Counted from the stretch's first letter, positions 1 to 11,575 are shown. The stretch is DNA of 64,000 nt from Cryptomeria japonica (GCF_030272615.1 NC_081414.1:269001-333000), one strand, 5' to 3'. Notes: a model not told the origin generated them from the letters alone. Program-made: numbers and translations.

Positions 1-1484
1 AGAGAATATTGTCATCAAAACAAAACATAAACTTGAATAAGGCTAACATAAAATGCAGATTTTTATCTTGGATTGGAAACTTCCAACGTGGAGGAAAAAA
101 CTAGACTTATGGTAGTGGCAATGGTCTTGCTACCTTATATATTAACTTTGGAAGATACTTATAACAAATGTGACTTCAATTTTATGCCCTCTATTTCTGC
201 CTATCTCCTCTAATGAACAATTGAATTCTCTTACAATATTTTTCCTATACTCTCAACAATCCTAGTAATGCTTTAAAGCTCAAGATTCAACTCCCTTTTG
301 TAGATTTCTGTAAACAAAAGGGTTCTTTGGGACCCTATAATAATTCCCGTGCACGCAGGAACTGAAATGATGACTATGCATTTCACATTTTGAATTTGGA
401 GTGTTGACTATTGATGGCTACTGCTACAGTTGCAGTGTTGACCAGGTCATTATTGTGATTGTGTCCTATCTGTTGGAGTTTTTTTGTCAGTTGCTTGTTT
501 TGTATCTGTTTTTGGTGTTTGAATCTACTTCAGTTCTGAAATTTTTGTTTCTCATACATTTTTCAAATCCAATATATTACTCACTCCCTCCTTAGGAGGC
601 GTTTGGTGTTAGTGTGAGAGATTCCTTTATTGGACTAATTCCCTTTTGTATGCTATTCACACCTAGTAGGTTAAGCTTACTTAAGGATAGTTATCTAGTT
701 GTCTCAAGACATGAGCACATGGCACTGTTACATGCTCATGTGTGGGCCAATGTATACTGGTGTTGTATCAGTATTGGCAATATATCACTTCTTGCTTCTC
801 CTTATTTTGGAAAGTTATTAGGCATTGTAGAGGATTTTTGTTCATGTGAAATAATTTCAGTAACTTTGATATGATATCACGTGATTTTGCAAGCCCTTTT
901 TCTTTTTTTGGGAGATCTTGCCAAGTCTTTTTATCTGGTGCAGCTTGGCCAAAAAGGATTTCACCTTTGAGTTTCGAAGTTCCAAATCAACTTGGAATGG
1001 TTCTAAACTTTGTGGGCTTTGGTTACAATACATGGAAAGTTTTTCTTGCCCCTCTTTGTCCTCTGTGTTTGCATGGTATTATATGATCTTCATGTCGTCA
1101 TCACCTTTCATTTGGTCTGTAGTTGGCACAATAAGCATTTCATTGGAAAAAAAGGTATATAGTTTTTTTCGCACGTGTTAAGATTTTGATTTTAATTAAA
1201 AACCTAAGGTTTTATGAGAGTGCATCGTTCATGGATCGGTCATATAGTACAATGGGGTGCCCATTGAGCGTGGGCTCACACAATTCTTTATTTGTTTGAA
1301 GGTGGCAGATCAATACAGATCCATTTATTTCTTGTTGATATGAGGTACATGCTACTGTAGTCATATATCTTGTTGGCAATTTTTGGTCAGTCCCTAGTAG
1401 GTGTAAGAAATTCATGGTCCATTGTATTGTGTGTAGCATCAAAGATTTGCCCATATGAGTTCAAAATTGTTGTTGTATAGCATC
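1..1484. other. Unannotated AT-rich DNA
   Basis: No reading frame here resembles a known family. The short open frames have no domain, splice context or compositional signal I can support. It precedes a copia-like LTR fragment, so it may be flanking DNA or older repeat. Confidence 0.5.
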
Positions 1485-2180
1485 GGTTGGATCCTACAGG
1501 GCCGACTTGTCATCAAATGCGTGAATGGCCTAATCGGCCTTACACATTTAATACATAGTTCGAATCCTATAATGCCGACCTTTGATTTATACTGGTAGAT
1601 TAATAAAGCGGTTTATTAATATATAACTAATACTGAACTCGCCTTAATGAAGTGACGTGTTGGTTAAGCATTGAGGAAAGACGTGATGTTTGGGAAGAGC
1701 CGACTTTGAAGAAGTCGTGTTGTTCGATATTGATATATAGTTCGATCCACCTCACATTCCAACATGGCGATTTAACATACACAATTAGCAGATCATATAC
1801 TATAAGCAGATTGAAGCAGATTGAATTGGCAGACCAAATACATTCTTCAGTGGATCGGATTCATCCTACAGCAGATTGACCTCCTTCATCTGCAGATTAC
1901 GTAATACATTCAAGTCAGATTGAAGATCATCATTCATCCTTCTGCAGTCCGAGAATCCTACAGGAGTTCGGATTATATCACAGCAGTCTAGAGTGATTGA
2001 CTTATTTATATAGATTCAAGAAGTGAAGCAACCTTGTAAAATCATATCCTTGTTTGATAAATATAATCAGAGACATTCACTGCTGGGTTTTTCACCTTCT
2101 AGAGGAAGGTTTTCCCAGGATATATTCTATGCATTTATGTTTGATTTACTGTCTATCTAATCTGATCATAAAAATTCAAC
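1485..2180 (+). mobile_element. Copia-type LTR fragment (possible solo LTR)
   Basis: The 3' part (about 2020-2160) has the layout of a plant copia LTR: a TTGTTTGATAAATATAATCAG stretch followed by a GGGTTTTTCACCTTCTAGAGG-like R/U5 sequence and TTTTCCCAGG. Upstream there is a repeated CAGATTGAAGCAGATTG-type word. I found no primer binding site, paired LTR or target duplication, so the outer limits are guesses. A decayed copia coding track lies 1.1 kb downstream and may belong to the same element. Confidence 0.3.
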
Positions 2181-2379
2181 AAAAATTGTTGCTGGTTTTT
2201 TAGGTCATGCATTGTACCCATGGCAGAGTTGCAGCTTTATTTCTTTGGTCGTTTAAATTTGTTGTTTGTGGGATTGAAGGATCCCTTTAGCAGATCTTGA
2301 CATTTTATTATTAATACTATTGGGATTGTTGGGTTGTACATTGCATTCATTTGGCCATTCTATTGGCTACAAGCCGTAC

Positions 2380-2625
2380 ATTTGTGGCTTATTGCTTGGC
2401 ACTGAAGCCATTTGTTGTGCTTAAGTACTCTCAAATTTGAAACTAGGGCTGCCACTTGAATCATGTGTGGTTTATTGCTTGGCACTTAAGCCTTTCGTGC
2501 CCTTTACCCTAAAATGTGAAACTAGAGTTGCCACTTAGATCTCGTGTGGCTTATTTCCAGGCAATTAAGCTTCTTGCTGCACTTAAGCACTCCAAAATTT
2601 GAAACTAGAGTCGCCACTTGGATCT
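2380..2625. repeat. Three-copy tandem repeat, ~80-bp unit
   Basis: Three successive diverged units, starting near 2380, 2463 and 2543, share GTGTGGCTTATTGCTTGGCA and, about 50 bp on, TTTGAAACTAGAGTTGCCAC. Spacing is about 83 then 80 bp. No gene overlaps it. Confidence 0.75.
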
Positions 2626-3280
2626 TTGCCCTCCACTGTTACGCTAGGGATTTCCATCACTCTACCACGTTGCCACCACTTATTGGCTTTGCCTAATGAA
2701 CTCTGCTCTTCCAAGTGCCTCACCACTTGTGCTCTCTCACCTACTGGCACCACCTTTGACTATCCTAGGGGCTCTTTTGTAGCCCTCAGAGGGCCTTTTC
2801 TTCAGATGTAGGGGATTTCAACTTCTAGGTATCACAAAAGTTCTTTCCAAGCTCTACAACATGATCCAGTTGGTTTTTTTTGGATTTTGGTTCAAGTAAC
2901 TTTATTTTATGCTTGAAGCCTCTTGCATTTTTTTCTGTGATAGGGTGTAACTTTTGCCCACAAAGTTGAAATTGGACCTTTTGTTTTGAAATGATAAAAA
3001 ATCACAAGGTTTTTATTTGCAACATTTTTTATTATTTGACAAGAACTTTTTCAGAAATTTGTAAAATTCATTGTGTTATAAATGGTCGATTCATCTTGTC
3101 GATTGTAAAGATGCAACTTTTATTATGTTAAGAGGGTAATGATTTCAACACTTATACAGTTTAGAGGGGGGTTGTAAGGCACAATTTAAGTACTTGTTCA
3201 TTTTTGCTCTCTTGGTGTTTGTTGTCCTAACGGAAGAATCGAGAACAATTGAACTCCCAAGTCCACATAATTATTGCACA
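2626..3280. other. Unannotated spacer before copia remnant
   Basis: AT-rich, with no supported gene. It may be the decayed leader of the copia element whose gag starts just downstream. Confidence 0.4.
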
Positions 3281-3897
3281 TGGAAATTAAAGATGCAACT
3301 ACTATAATCTGTGAGGGATTATGGCAAATGTTGGTTGAAATGCCACCAACTTTCACAGAGGAATTTGAGAAGTTTGCTTACAAAAATAAACTTGATGAAG
3401 CCACTTTTTTTGGATTTTAGGTATTAGATAGTTTTTTGTTTTGCACTATAGAGGGTACAACACCTAAGCAGATACGGGACAAGTTCAACTCATTGTTTGG
3501 CAAGGTCAGTGAATTTAGAGCCTTTCAGATTGAGGATTTTCTTACAAAGTTTGAGTTATTGTTGTTACAATTGAAGGGTTGTGGAAAGACTAAAGCAAAG
3601 AGTATATTTTTGGTTTTGTCGAAGTTGGAAGGTCCCTTTAAGGTCTTCTCTTCCACTTTTTGTTTCACCATGAATGCCTTAGGAGTTGATTTTAAGATAC
3701 CCACAGTTGGACTTTCCTGCAAGCATCTTTGTATGGAACAAGCTAAACTTATGCAATTAGATGATCCCTGTAGTTCTAAGTGTCAAGCATTTGTGGCTCA
3801 ATCATCCAAAGGCAATGGTAGAAATAGTCAGAAGCCTAAGATTGAATCCATTCTAGGATGTGAGTCTACCTCCAATTCTAAGGAGAAATCTAATTAG
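3281..3897 (+). pseudogene. Copia gag remnant
   Basis: The frame at 3436-3897 resembles the gag polypeptide (UBN2 type) of Ty1/copia elements: an IRDKFNSLFGK-like helix, then an EDFLTKFELLLLQLK segment. Upstream DNA (3281-3420) continues the homology in the same direction (a W-LKMQLL and GLWQMLVEMPP-like start), interrupted by stops. Gag normally forms the virus-like particle. No intact zinc knuckle is visible at the C-terminus. The protease and integrase remnants follow on the same strand, so this is one decayed element. Confidence 0.65.
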
Positions 3898-4019
3898 AAA
3901 TCCACATCCTCCCATGGAATTTTTATGACAACTTTAAAGTTTTGAATCTTAATGTTGGAAGCAGCTAAGAGGCATTTGAGGAAGCCATGAAGTGGCTCAT
4001 GATTTCTATCACCAAACCT

Positions 4020-4790
4020 TCTTCCATAGGTAAAGGGCAAGCCTGTTTTTCTTGAGCTTTGCATTGATCTTTGAATAATCGGATACTCGATTCAGGTTCC
4101 TTGCATCGTATGACTTATTTGCACAATCTTCTTTCTTCACTTTTTGATAGTTGCACTTCTCAAATTGCAGTTAGAAGGGTGCATCAATGATGTTCTCCTT
4201 GTTTTAGAGATTTCTGCTAACCTTATAGTTATATTTACTGATCAGATTTGTCATTTTGGTAAATGAGAAGAGAGTTGAGTTTTCTCCACATGATGTGGTC
4301 ATTAGAGAGCTATGGAATCTAGAGATCGTTTTTGTTCAAGAAAGTGTGGACCATGATCATCACTCGTTGCACATGTTGATTCTTTGAGCAGACTTTGGCT
4401 TGAATGGTCTGGGCACATGCACTACAAGTGTTTGCAGCAAATGGGAACATAGAACTTAGTGCACAGTCTTCCTAAGGTATCTTGTATTGAGGGTGTTTGT
4501 AGAGGTTGTATGCTTGGCAAACAGTGTCAAGACCCCTTTTCTAAGGGTAAGGCATCCTTGAGTTGATACATATTAACTGGTCATTTTCAACCCCTTTTTT
4601 GGAGTCCAAGTATGCCTTCACCGTCATTGACGACATCTCATGACACATATGGATGTGCTTTTTTTTAAGTATAAGAGTGAGATCTTCACCACTTTTAGGA
4701 CCTTCAAGGAATTCATCAAGAAGTAGTTTGACCTTTGAATAAGGAAGATATGCATTGATAATGGGGAGAGCATGAATCAAGCTTTCTTAT
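4020..4790 (+). pseudogene. Copia protease/pre-integrase/integrase remnant
   Basis: Read across several frames, this shows a protease-end HRMTYLHNLLSS-like segment (4100-4170), a pre-integrase zinc region ending in VCRGCMLGKQ (4490-4540), and an integrase core with ESKYAFTVIDDIS (4600-4640) and KYKSEIFTTFRTFKEFIKK (4667-4725). The family motif is G-Y--TFIDDFSR-WVYFLK-KSE-F--F. It also ends with a DNGESMN-like trace of the second catalytic Asp. Several stops and frameshifts make it inactive, and no reverse transcriptase follows. Confidence 0.65.
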
Positions 4791-4799
4791 CAATGTAAA

Positions 4800-5130
4800 T
4801 CATTTTATAGCTGACAAAGTTCCCAAATTTACACCCTCTACATTTTCTTCACCAACCGACTTACTTGTCTTGTAACAATCAACATTGTCAAACATTCTTT
4901 CCAAAGCAACAAGACCTTTAGGAATGGTATTTGTTTTAAGCTGAATGATTTCGTTGCCAAAGAGAGTCTCCCTAGCTTCTTCATCCTTCTCCACCATGGG
5001 GTGCCAGTCAATTATCTGGCTCTTGAAATGATCAATGGAATTTAGGAACTCATATATCTACTGATCATTGTTGATGACTTGCTCTGTAGTATTGGGCCTA
5101 GTAAGAATTTGAACATCATACTAAGCATTT
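4800..5130 (-). pseudogene. Gypsy pol linker fragment
   Basis: The minus-strand frame has LKTNTIPKGLVALERMFDN. This closely matches LKGNKIPKGLVSLEKLFDK in the RNaseH-to-RT linker of element E1 at about 27665-27725. Upstream minus-strand sequence to ~5130 continues the likeness with one stop. It is therefore a second copy of the E1-type pol architecture, reduced to a scrap. It is abutted by the copia integrase remnant on the opposite strand. Confidence 0.6.
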
Positions 5131-5652
5131 CTAGAAACCACAGACATTGCTGATATTGTCAGTTCCATTGAAGGGAATTTCAAATTCTCATCCTCACTTT
5201 TCAGCATGAGGCAACTCAGCCACTACAACAATAACCTATGAAAATCCTGTATTCCTTCCTGCAACTGTTTAATAATCTTGAAAAGGGATATTCAAGGCCA
5301 TTTAGGCCTGCATATTTTCCATCTATTTTGGTGCAGAAGTTCTCTGCAATCTTGGTTTACATTATCAAAAAATGCATCTTTCTCCAGCAGGGATTAATTT
5401 AGATCTTCAAACGTTTTTATTCCCCCAATGTGATCAGATATACCTGGTAGAGATTGGGCTGCAAAGAATTGTAGTGCATTTTTTTGAACTTTACATCACA
5501 TTTGATAAAATGACAGTTTGGACTTCTTCCTCTCTTGGCTGCGAATCTTGGTAATTTTTGCATCTTTTTCTTATTACCCTCTTCTGTAATTTGGTATCTT
5601 TTAGCTTTTCAAATTAACATATTAAAGACATAATTTCGACAGTACATGATAT

Positions 5653-5832
5653 TAGCTTGAATATTTCTGGATTAGACTGTAAACTTTTTTCTTCATCAAT
5701 GTTTTATATGACATTCCATGATCCATCACCAGGATGAGATAGCAAGAGATGAGGAAAAATGGATCATGGAGTGTGATAGAAATGTGGATGTGAAAAAAGT
5801 TTACATAGTCTAATCGAGAAATATTCAAGCTA
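5653..5832. repeat. Foldback element or long imperfect hairpin
   Basis: The left arm (5653-5726, starting TAGCTTGAATATTTCT) and right arm (5760-5832, ending AGAAATATTCAAGCTA) are inverted copies. They share TAGACTGTAAACTTTTTT and end in CATGATCCA next to a ~35-bp loop. The arms differ at a modest number of positions. It could be a small foldback MITE or a microRNA-like precursor. No clear target duplication was found. Confidence 0.7.
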
Positions 5833-7099
5833 CTCTTCACATATTGTTTGATGTATTAAACTGAAGTTTGCAAACTGTTTCCAAATCATCTATAAAAGAG
5901 AGATTATTATTCAGGCATTTCACTTTTTTGTGACCCAACATTAAATTAGAATACAGAAATCTGAAATTTTTAGGAAGACAGTTTTTTCATTATTAGTGAG
6001 TGTTTTAAGTGAATTGCAACTTACTGCAGATTCTTGGAAAGTCTGGACTGAAGATGGAAGTTGAAGTCCCGGTAGATTGAAGCTCGTTGCTACATTTCTG
6101 CAAATGTCTGGAATGAAGATGGAAGTTGAAGTCCCAGTAGATATTCAGCATTTTACTACATTTCTGTACACAAGATTCATTCTCAGCATCTATTACAATT
6201 TGTTTTTTTTAACAGCTAAACTTCGGTGTTTCTGGAAAAAAAATTTCAAGCAGTTTTCAACACAGCTTTGATATATATCCATATTAAAGCTTCTCTTACC
6301 ACACGTGGTCGAAAGTGTGAGTCCGCTATCTTAAATACTAGAAATTTATTATAATGCAGAAAACAGTATTGTCTTCAACTCTCAAAATCATAGGAAGCTT
6401 TGTTTGCATGTTATGTGCCAAGAAGCATGGTATTTCAAAAAATTAGAATGTTGTGCAAATGGAGGCTATAAGATCTTCAATCTTTCAAAGAAGATGTTTT
6501 TCACATTCTTTGTTTCATGTTTTTGGCTTTTTTATGATTTTTGTCTTGATAAGTAAAATAAAAATAACTAATGTATACAGTTGTATTAACAAAAAGGAAT
6601 CTGATAAAAAATTTGTTCTACCAAATCCTAGATTTTATTTGCAGGAATACTGATGAAAACTAGATTTTATGCAACAGGCCTTACAATTTATTGAATTGTT
6701 CATGGATATTTCAACCCTAATTGAATGATATTATTATTAACTTGTGAAATTCTTAAATTAAGCACACTGTGTATATTCTATTTAAACCATTCTAGCATTG
6801 TAGTACAAAACGCTTTTATGTTCATCTCCCAGCCTTGTTACATCTCCATCCTTTTCTCTTCACAGATTGATTTATATTCATGTCTCGCTTCTGCATATGC
6901 CGTGCCATACCTTTCATAAATTTGTAATCTTATATGGTTTCATTCATAGGCACGCCTCTCTTTTTCTGATCTACGCATACCTTGTCATTTAATTTTTTTT
7001 TTCTGGGACCTTGTCATTTTTTCAAGATTTGCGCACCAATAATGTTGTTCAATATTTACCTCTAATTGTTGGGTTGCATGCTACACGATCATTGGGAAT
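5833..7099. other. Non-coding AT-rich DNA
   Basis: No supported gene. Apart from the small tandem duplication at 6041-6169, I see no recognisable structure. The six-frame translations carry no family motif. Confidence 0.5.
6041..6169. repeat. Two-copy tandem duplication, ~65 bp
   Basis: Units at 6041-6105 and 6106-6169 share GAAGATGGAAGTTGAAGTCC and end in ACATTTCTG. They have diverged by several substitutions, so the duplication is not recent. Confidence 0.8.
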
Positions 7100-7873
7100 A
7101 AAATCTCTTAATATTTACAAGGTCATACCAAGCAAAAGGGGACAAACTTTACAAATAATATAGCTTGGACCTATGTTACTAGACCAATTTATCTCCTACT
7201 CCATTGACGTTGTGCCTCCAAGGACAATAGTCATGTTGATGCCATAGTCATAGTTTTTGTTGCTTCTTTAATGTCTTACCGTTGATGAAAGTACCATTAT
7301 TCTGTAGTAGGCACATGATATAGTGCTTGTGGGGGTGACACTATTAGCCCAAAAGCTTTTTCATATGAAATACGATTGGAATTGGATGGAGAAGATTCAC
7401 TTGAGTATGCTAAAAAATGCTTTATTTGTAAAAACATAGCACTCTTCTTCACACTTATATAGAATAAATTTAACTTTTTACTTCTCAATAAGTCATCTTA
7501 TTTGTAAGATCATCTCTACCTCCTTCGTCAGTTACCTTTATTATCATTGCAACTGACTATTTCACAAAATTGGTGATGCCATCCCTCTTTCCCTCTTAAA
7601 TCCACCATTGTTTTCAATATCTACAATTTTTTTACATAAAATATTATTTCTAGATTTGAACTTCCTATTATGCTCATAACAAATCTTTTAAAAACCCGAG
7701 TAAATAATTTTTGAAATTTTTTATTTTTAACAGTGCTGCTCTGCCTCTTACTACCCGCGATGCAATGGTTTATCTGAGGTGATAAATAAAACAATCAACC
7801 ACATTCCATGAAAATTTATCAATAATCATGACACAAAATGACATTCCCAACTTCCTCCTACCTTATGTGATTA
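7100..7873 (+). pseudogene. Gypsy RNaseH/integrase remnant, 5' half
   Basis: A decayed Ty3/gypsy pol track. It has an RCASKDNSHVDAIVIVFVASL-like RNase H end (~7205-7270), PPSSVTFIIIATDYFTKLV (~7520-7580, integrase core with the first catalytic Asp) and YYPRCNGLSEVINKTINHI (~7748-7810, the PQGNGQAE--NKT segment with the third catalytic residue). Many stops and frame changes make it dead. The track is cut by the palindromic element at 7879 and resumes at 11147. Confidence 0.65.
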
Positions 7874-7878
7874 CTGCA
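7874..7878. repeat. Target-site duplication CTGCA (left)
   Basis: CTGCA immediately precedes the TG that starts the palindromic LTR element. The same five bases follow its terminal CA at 11142-11146. Five bp is the usual size for LTR-element integration. Confidence 0.85.
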
Positions 7879-9011
7879 TGTAATGTCCCCTAATAAATTC
7901 TAGTTTAAGTTCAACTAAATATTATATTAATTATCCATTTCATTAATATAAATTAATTAATAATTAAATAAATTATTCTCAGGTTAATTATTTTATATTA
8001 GTATTTCTTCACTAATATAAACTAATTAATAAGCCAATAAACTATTATTTATTTTGAAATGGAATAAGTTATCGGGTTGGTTTCCAAATAGTTCCTCACG
8101 GAACGGATTCCTTTCTAAATTCATTTTAAATAGAGGCACTGTTGGAAATGAGGGATAGCGGGAAATATCATTAGATTTAATAACTGGAAAAGAGTTCTTA
8201 TTCATCTTTGTAGTTTCCGATAAGAAATATAGAGTATTCCTTTCGTCAATAATAATTGGCCTATTCGGATTTTCCTATTGCTTTTATATCCATGGCGGAA
8301 TCGAAACAAAGGAAGTAACAACACGAATAGGTTCAAAATGGTATAATCTTGTCATTCTTCAGGCACAGAGGTATCACGTTGCTTATCTGCCAATATACGA
8401 ATTGTCTGGGAGGCATCGGGTTGTTTATTAGGCAGTATACAAACACAAAGGTATCGTGTTGCTTGTGTCGTGTTTACTAAGATCGGGAGCCATTGCAAAG
8501 ACAGTTTGAAACACGAAGGATTGCGGGTTTGTTCTAACATCATCGGGGGGCTAAGGCATGACTTGTCTATTCAACGCGGTAAACTACAAACCCGATATCT
8601 GGACTTAATTCATATACTATGCAAACCATGGAGAAACTGTCTTGCATCTGTGATTGCTTGTTGTGAATGCTTCGGTGTTTCCGGAAAGAGTCGTTTTAGT
8701 GTATTAATTTGAGTCAACACCGAATTGCCAATTTGGCTGTGAACTCTTCAAGTGCACAAATATTAAAATCTTTACCTGTTGCAAACTGCATATTCATTTA
8801 CTTTCATTTGCAGAATTAAGAACATTATTTGAAATGATCAATAATCATTCCGCTGCGAATTAAGCAAGAGGAAGGATGCAATTAAAACATAACTATGTGA
8901 TGAAATTTCCAGAAATTCAAAGATTCAATATCTTATGTTTTATTAGCAATCTTTTGCTTGATCTGTGATATTTCTTTTCCTTGCAAATGAATTCAGTTAA
9001 GGAATTTTACA
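7879..9011 (+). repeat. Left-arm LTR of palindromic element
   Basis: It runs from TGTAATGTCCCC to ATTTTACA, directly before a TGGTATCAGAGC primer site. It is about 1133 bp, very AT-rich at its start and GC-richer around 8350-8700. The inverted counterpart is 9892-11141. Confidence 0.8.
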
Positions 9012-9012
9012 A

Positions 9013-9024
9013 TGGTATCAGAGC
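9013..9024 (+). other. Primer-binding site, initiator tRNA-Met type
   Basis: TGGTATCAGAGC is the standard plant LTR-element primer site complementary to the 3' end of initiator methionine tRNA. It lies one base after the LTR end. A one-base variant lies inverted at 9879-9890. Confidence 0.85.
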
Positions 9025-9090
9025 TTTTGAATCCTGCCAGCCTATAGGGTGTTTTTTTTAGTTGAAAATTCATTGAAGATCTATGCACAA

Positions 9091-9450
9091 CCAAGTATGC
9101 ACCAGGGAAATTTTAATTTTCGGAATACTAGGGCTCAACAAAACAGATATTTAAACTTTCCTTTAGCACAAAGTAGTTCTTCTATTCAGTTTGAAATTGA
9201 GGACAACCATACTGAAACTGACGAAGAGATTTTTTTTGAAACAAACAATATGGGGGAACCTGAAAACAATAGGGATTTCATAACAACTTTAATCAAAAGT
9301 CAACAAGATATGCAGGACAATGTCAACAAAATAACTAATTTAATGACCCAATTTATGACACAAAATAATAATCAACATCAAAATGTTGGGGTAAATAATG
9401 GGGGTAGAGATGAGCATTTTGTTAATAGTAATCAACAGGGATTAATTTAG
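9091..9450 (+). pseudogene. Truncated gag-like N-terminus, left arm
   Basis: The frame after the primer site encodes a hydrophilic, Gln/Asn-rich segment (HQGNFNFRNTRAQQNRY, an acidic IEDNHTETDEE patch, MGEPENNRD, then TQNNNQHQNVGVNNGG). It is cut at the palindrome centre after about 115 residues. Position after the LTR suggests a gag or leader protein, but no gag domain is visible, so the family (copia or gypsy) stays open. The mirror copy on the minus strand has about eight amino-acid differences in the overlapping part. Confidence 0.55.
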
Positions 9451-9840
9451 AGTTGTTCCTGTTCTTTCCGGCTGATTATTATTAACAAAATGCTCATCTC
9501 TACCCCCATTATTTACCCCAACATTTTGATGTTGATTATTATTTTGTGCCATAAATTGGGTCATTAAATTAGTCATTCTGTTGACTTTGTCCTGCATATC
9601 TTGTTGACTTCTGATTAAAGTTGCTATGAGATCCCTATTGTTTTCAGGTTCCCCCATATTGTTTGTTTCAAAAATAATCTCTTAGTCATTTTCAGTATGG
9701 CTGTCCTCAATTTCAAACTTAATAGAAGAACTACTTTGTGCTAAAGGAAAGTTTTGATATCTGTTTTGTCGGGCCCTAGTATTCCGAAAATTATAATTTC
9801 CCTGGTGCATATTCAGCGGTGCATAGATTTTTCATGAATT
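9442..9840 (-). pseudogene. Truncated gag-like N-terminus, right arm
   Basis: The minus-strand mirror of the left-arm frame. It contains MGEPENNRDLIATLIRSQQD and TQFMAQNNNQHQNVGVNNGG, continues as NNNQPERTGTTLN past the point where the left arm breaks, and then stops at the centre. So this arm carries slightly more original internal sequence. A nonsense codon interrupts the upstream part (LTR side) near 9690. Confidence 0.55.
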
Positions 9841-9891
9841 TTCAACTAAAAAAAACACCCTATTGACAGGATTCAAAAGCTCCGATACCAC

Positions 9892-11141
9892 TCTAAAATT
9901 CCTCAACTGAATTTATTTGCAAGGAAAAGAAATATCACAAATTAAGCAAAAGATTGCTAATAAAACATAAAGGTATTGAATCTTTGAATTTTTGGAAATT
10001 TTATCACAGTTTTGTTTTAATTGCATCCTTCCTCTTGCTTAATTCACAGCAAATTTATACTTGTTCGATATAATAGGGGAATGATTATTGATCATTTTAA
10101 ATAATGTTCTTAATTCTGCAAATGAAAGGAAATTAATATGCAGTTTGCAATTGGTAAGATTTTAATATTTGTGCACCTGAAGCATTCACAGCCAAATTGG
10201 CAATTCGGTGTTGACTCAAATTAATACACTGAAACGACTCTTTCCGGAAACATCGAAGCATTCACAGCCAAATTGGCAATTCGGTGTTGACTCAAATTAA
10301 TACACTGAAACGACTCTTTCCGGAAACATCGAAGCATTCACAGCAAGCAATCACAGACACTAGACAATTTTTCCACGGTTTGCACAGTATATGAATTAAG
10401 TCCCGATATCAGGTTTGTAGTTTACCGCGTTGAATAGACAAGCCATGCCTTAGCCCCCCCGATGATGTTAGAACAGACCCGCAATCCTTCATGTTTCGAA
10501 CTGTCTTTGCAATGGCTTGCGATCTTAGCGAACACGACACAAGCAACATGATACCTTTGTGTTTGTATACTAGATAATAAACAACCCGATACCTCCCAGA
10601 CAGTTCGTATATTGGTAGATAAGCAACGTGATACTTCCGTGCCTAAAGAATGACAAAATTATACCATTCCGAACCTGTTCGTGTCGTTACTTCCTCTATT
10701 TTGATTCCGCCATGGATATAAAAGCAATAGGGAAATCCCAATAGGCCAATTATTATTGACGAAAGGAATACTCTATATTTCTTATCGGAAACTACAGAGA
10801 TGAATATGAACTCTCTTCCAGTTATTAAATCTAATGATATTTCTCACTATCCCTCATTTCCAACAGTGCCTCTATTTAAAATGAATTTAGAAAGGAATCC
10901 GTTCCGTGAGGAACTATTTGGAAACCAACCCGATAACTTATTCCATTTCAAAATAAATAATAGTTTATTGGCTTATTAATTAGTTTATATTAATGAAGAA
11001 ATACTAATATAAAATAATTACCCCGAGAATAATTTATTTAATTATTAATTAATTTATATTAATGAAATGGATAATTAATAAAAAATAATTAATTTAATAT
11101 TCTAGTTGAACTTAAACTAGAATTTATTAGGGGACATTACA
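9892..11141 (-). repeat. Right-arm LTR of palindromic element
   Basis: The inverted counterpart of 7879-9011, about 1250 bp, longer mainly because of a tandem duplication of 76 bp at 10181-10332. It ends GGGGACATTACA at 11141. Confidence 0.8.
10181..10344. repeat. 76-bp tandem duplication in right LTR
   Basis: The units 10181-10256 and 10257-10332 are identical by eye, followed by 12 bp of a third (AGCATTCACAGC). The left arm has a single copy, so it arose after the two arms separated. Confidence 0.9.
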
Positions 11142-11146
11142 CTGCA
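11142..11146. repeat. Target-site duplication CTGCA (right)
   Basis: It matches 7874-7878 and defines the right boundary of the palindromic insertion. Confidence 0.85.
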
Positions 11147-11410
11147 TGTCATGATGCTTCTTGAATTGGAGATCCCATCTTCGCAAGCCTCTCTTCGTAG
11201 CCTAATTTATGGTACCAATTGTTGAGAGTAGCGCTTGTAAGGGGCTTGAATTACTAATGTCAATGCTTTAGAGAATCTTCATATATATCAACAACAATTT
11301 AGAGCATCTTCATGTATATTAACAACAATTGAGATAATCTTACAGTCAATGCATTCTTTCTGGACAATACCGAGTGGGTGACCTTGTCGTTAAAAAAAAT
11401 AAATAGAACT
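11147..11410 (+). pseudogene. Gypsy integrase remnant, 3' half
   Basis: It continues the integrase cut at 7873. A SLIYGTN segment (~11196-11220, family motif PF-LVYG-EAV) and RVGDLVVKKN (~11370-11400, family motif EGDLVLKK of the integrase C-terminus) are visible across frames with several stops. The order and strand match the 5' half, which shows the palindromic element is nested in it. Confidence 0.6.
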
Positions 11411-11575
11411 TGAGGGATGCCGTTGGACTCAGATGCAAGTTTCAACCAAATTAACTATGCCCATAATAATATCGTGCTTATAAACAATAAATAGAACTTG
11501 AGGGATGCCGTTGGACTCAGATGCAAGTTTCAAACAAATTAACTATGCCCATATAATATCGTGCTCATAAACATG
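11401..11575. repeat. 88-bp tandem duplication
   Basis: AAATAGAACTTGAGGGATGC starts at 11401 and again at 11489. The two copies differ at a few positions. It lies at the decayed integrase C-terminus. Confidence 0.85.

Larger units (their letters stand above)
7879..11141. mobile_element. Palindromic LTR retroelement (inverted dimer of 5' halves)
   Basis: The 3263-bp insertion is an inverted repeat. The left arm is a complete LTR, primer-binding site and start of an internal coding region on the plus strand. The right arm is the same series on the minus strand. Both outer ends are therefore LTR 5' ends (TGTAATGTCCCC on the left, GGGGACATTACA on the right). A single CTGCA duplication flanks the whole, so it appears to have integrated as one unit. 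The arms meet near 9437-9475. They differ by scattered substitutions and a 76-bp tandem duplication in the right arm, so they are not a fresh perfect hairpin. No pol is present, so it must have moved in trans. Confidence 0.85.

Noticed and set aside
871-1181. Short overlapping open frames suggesting a small gene
   Set aside because: No domain, no splice structure and no compositional difference from flanking DNA.
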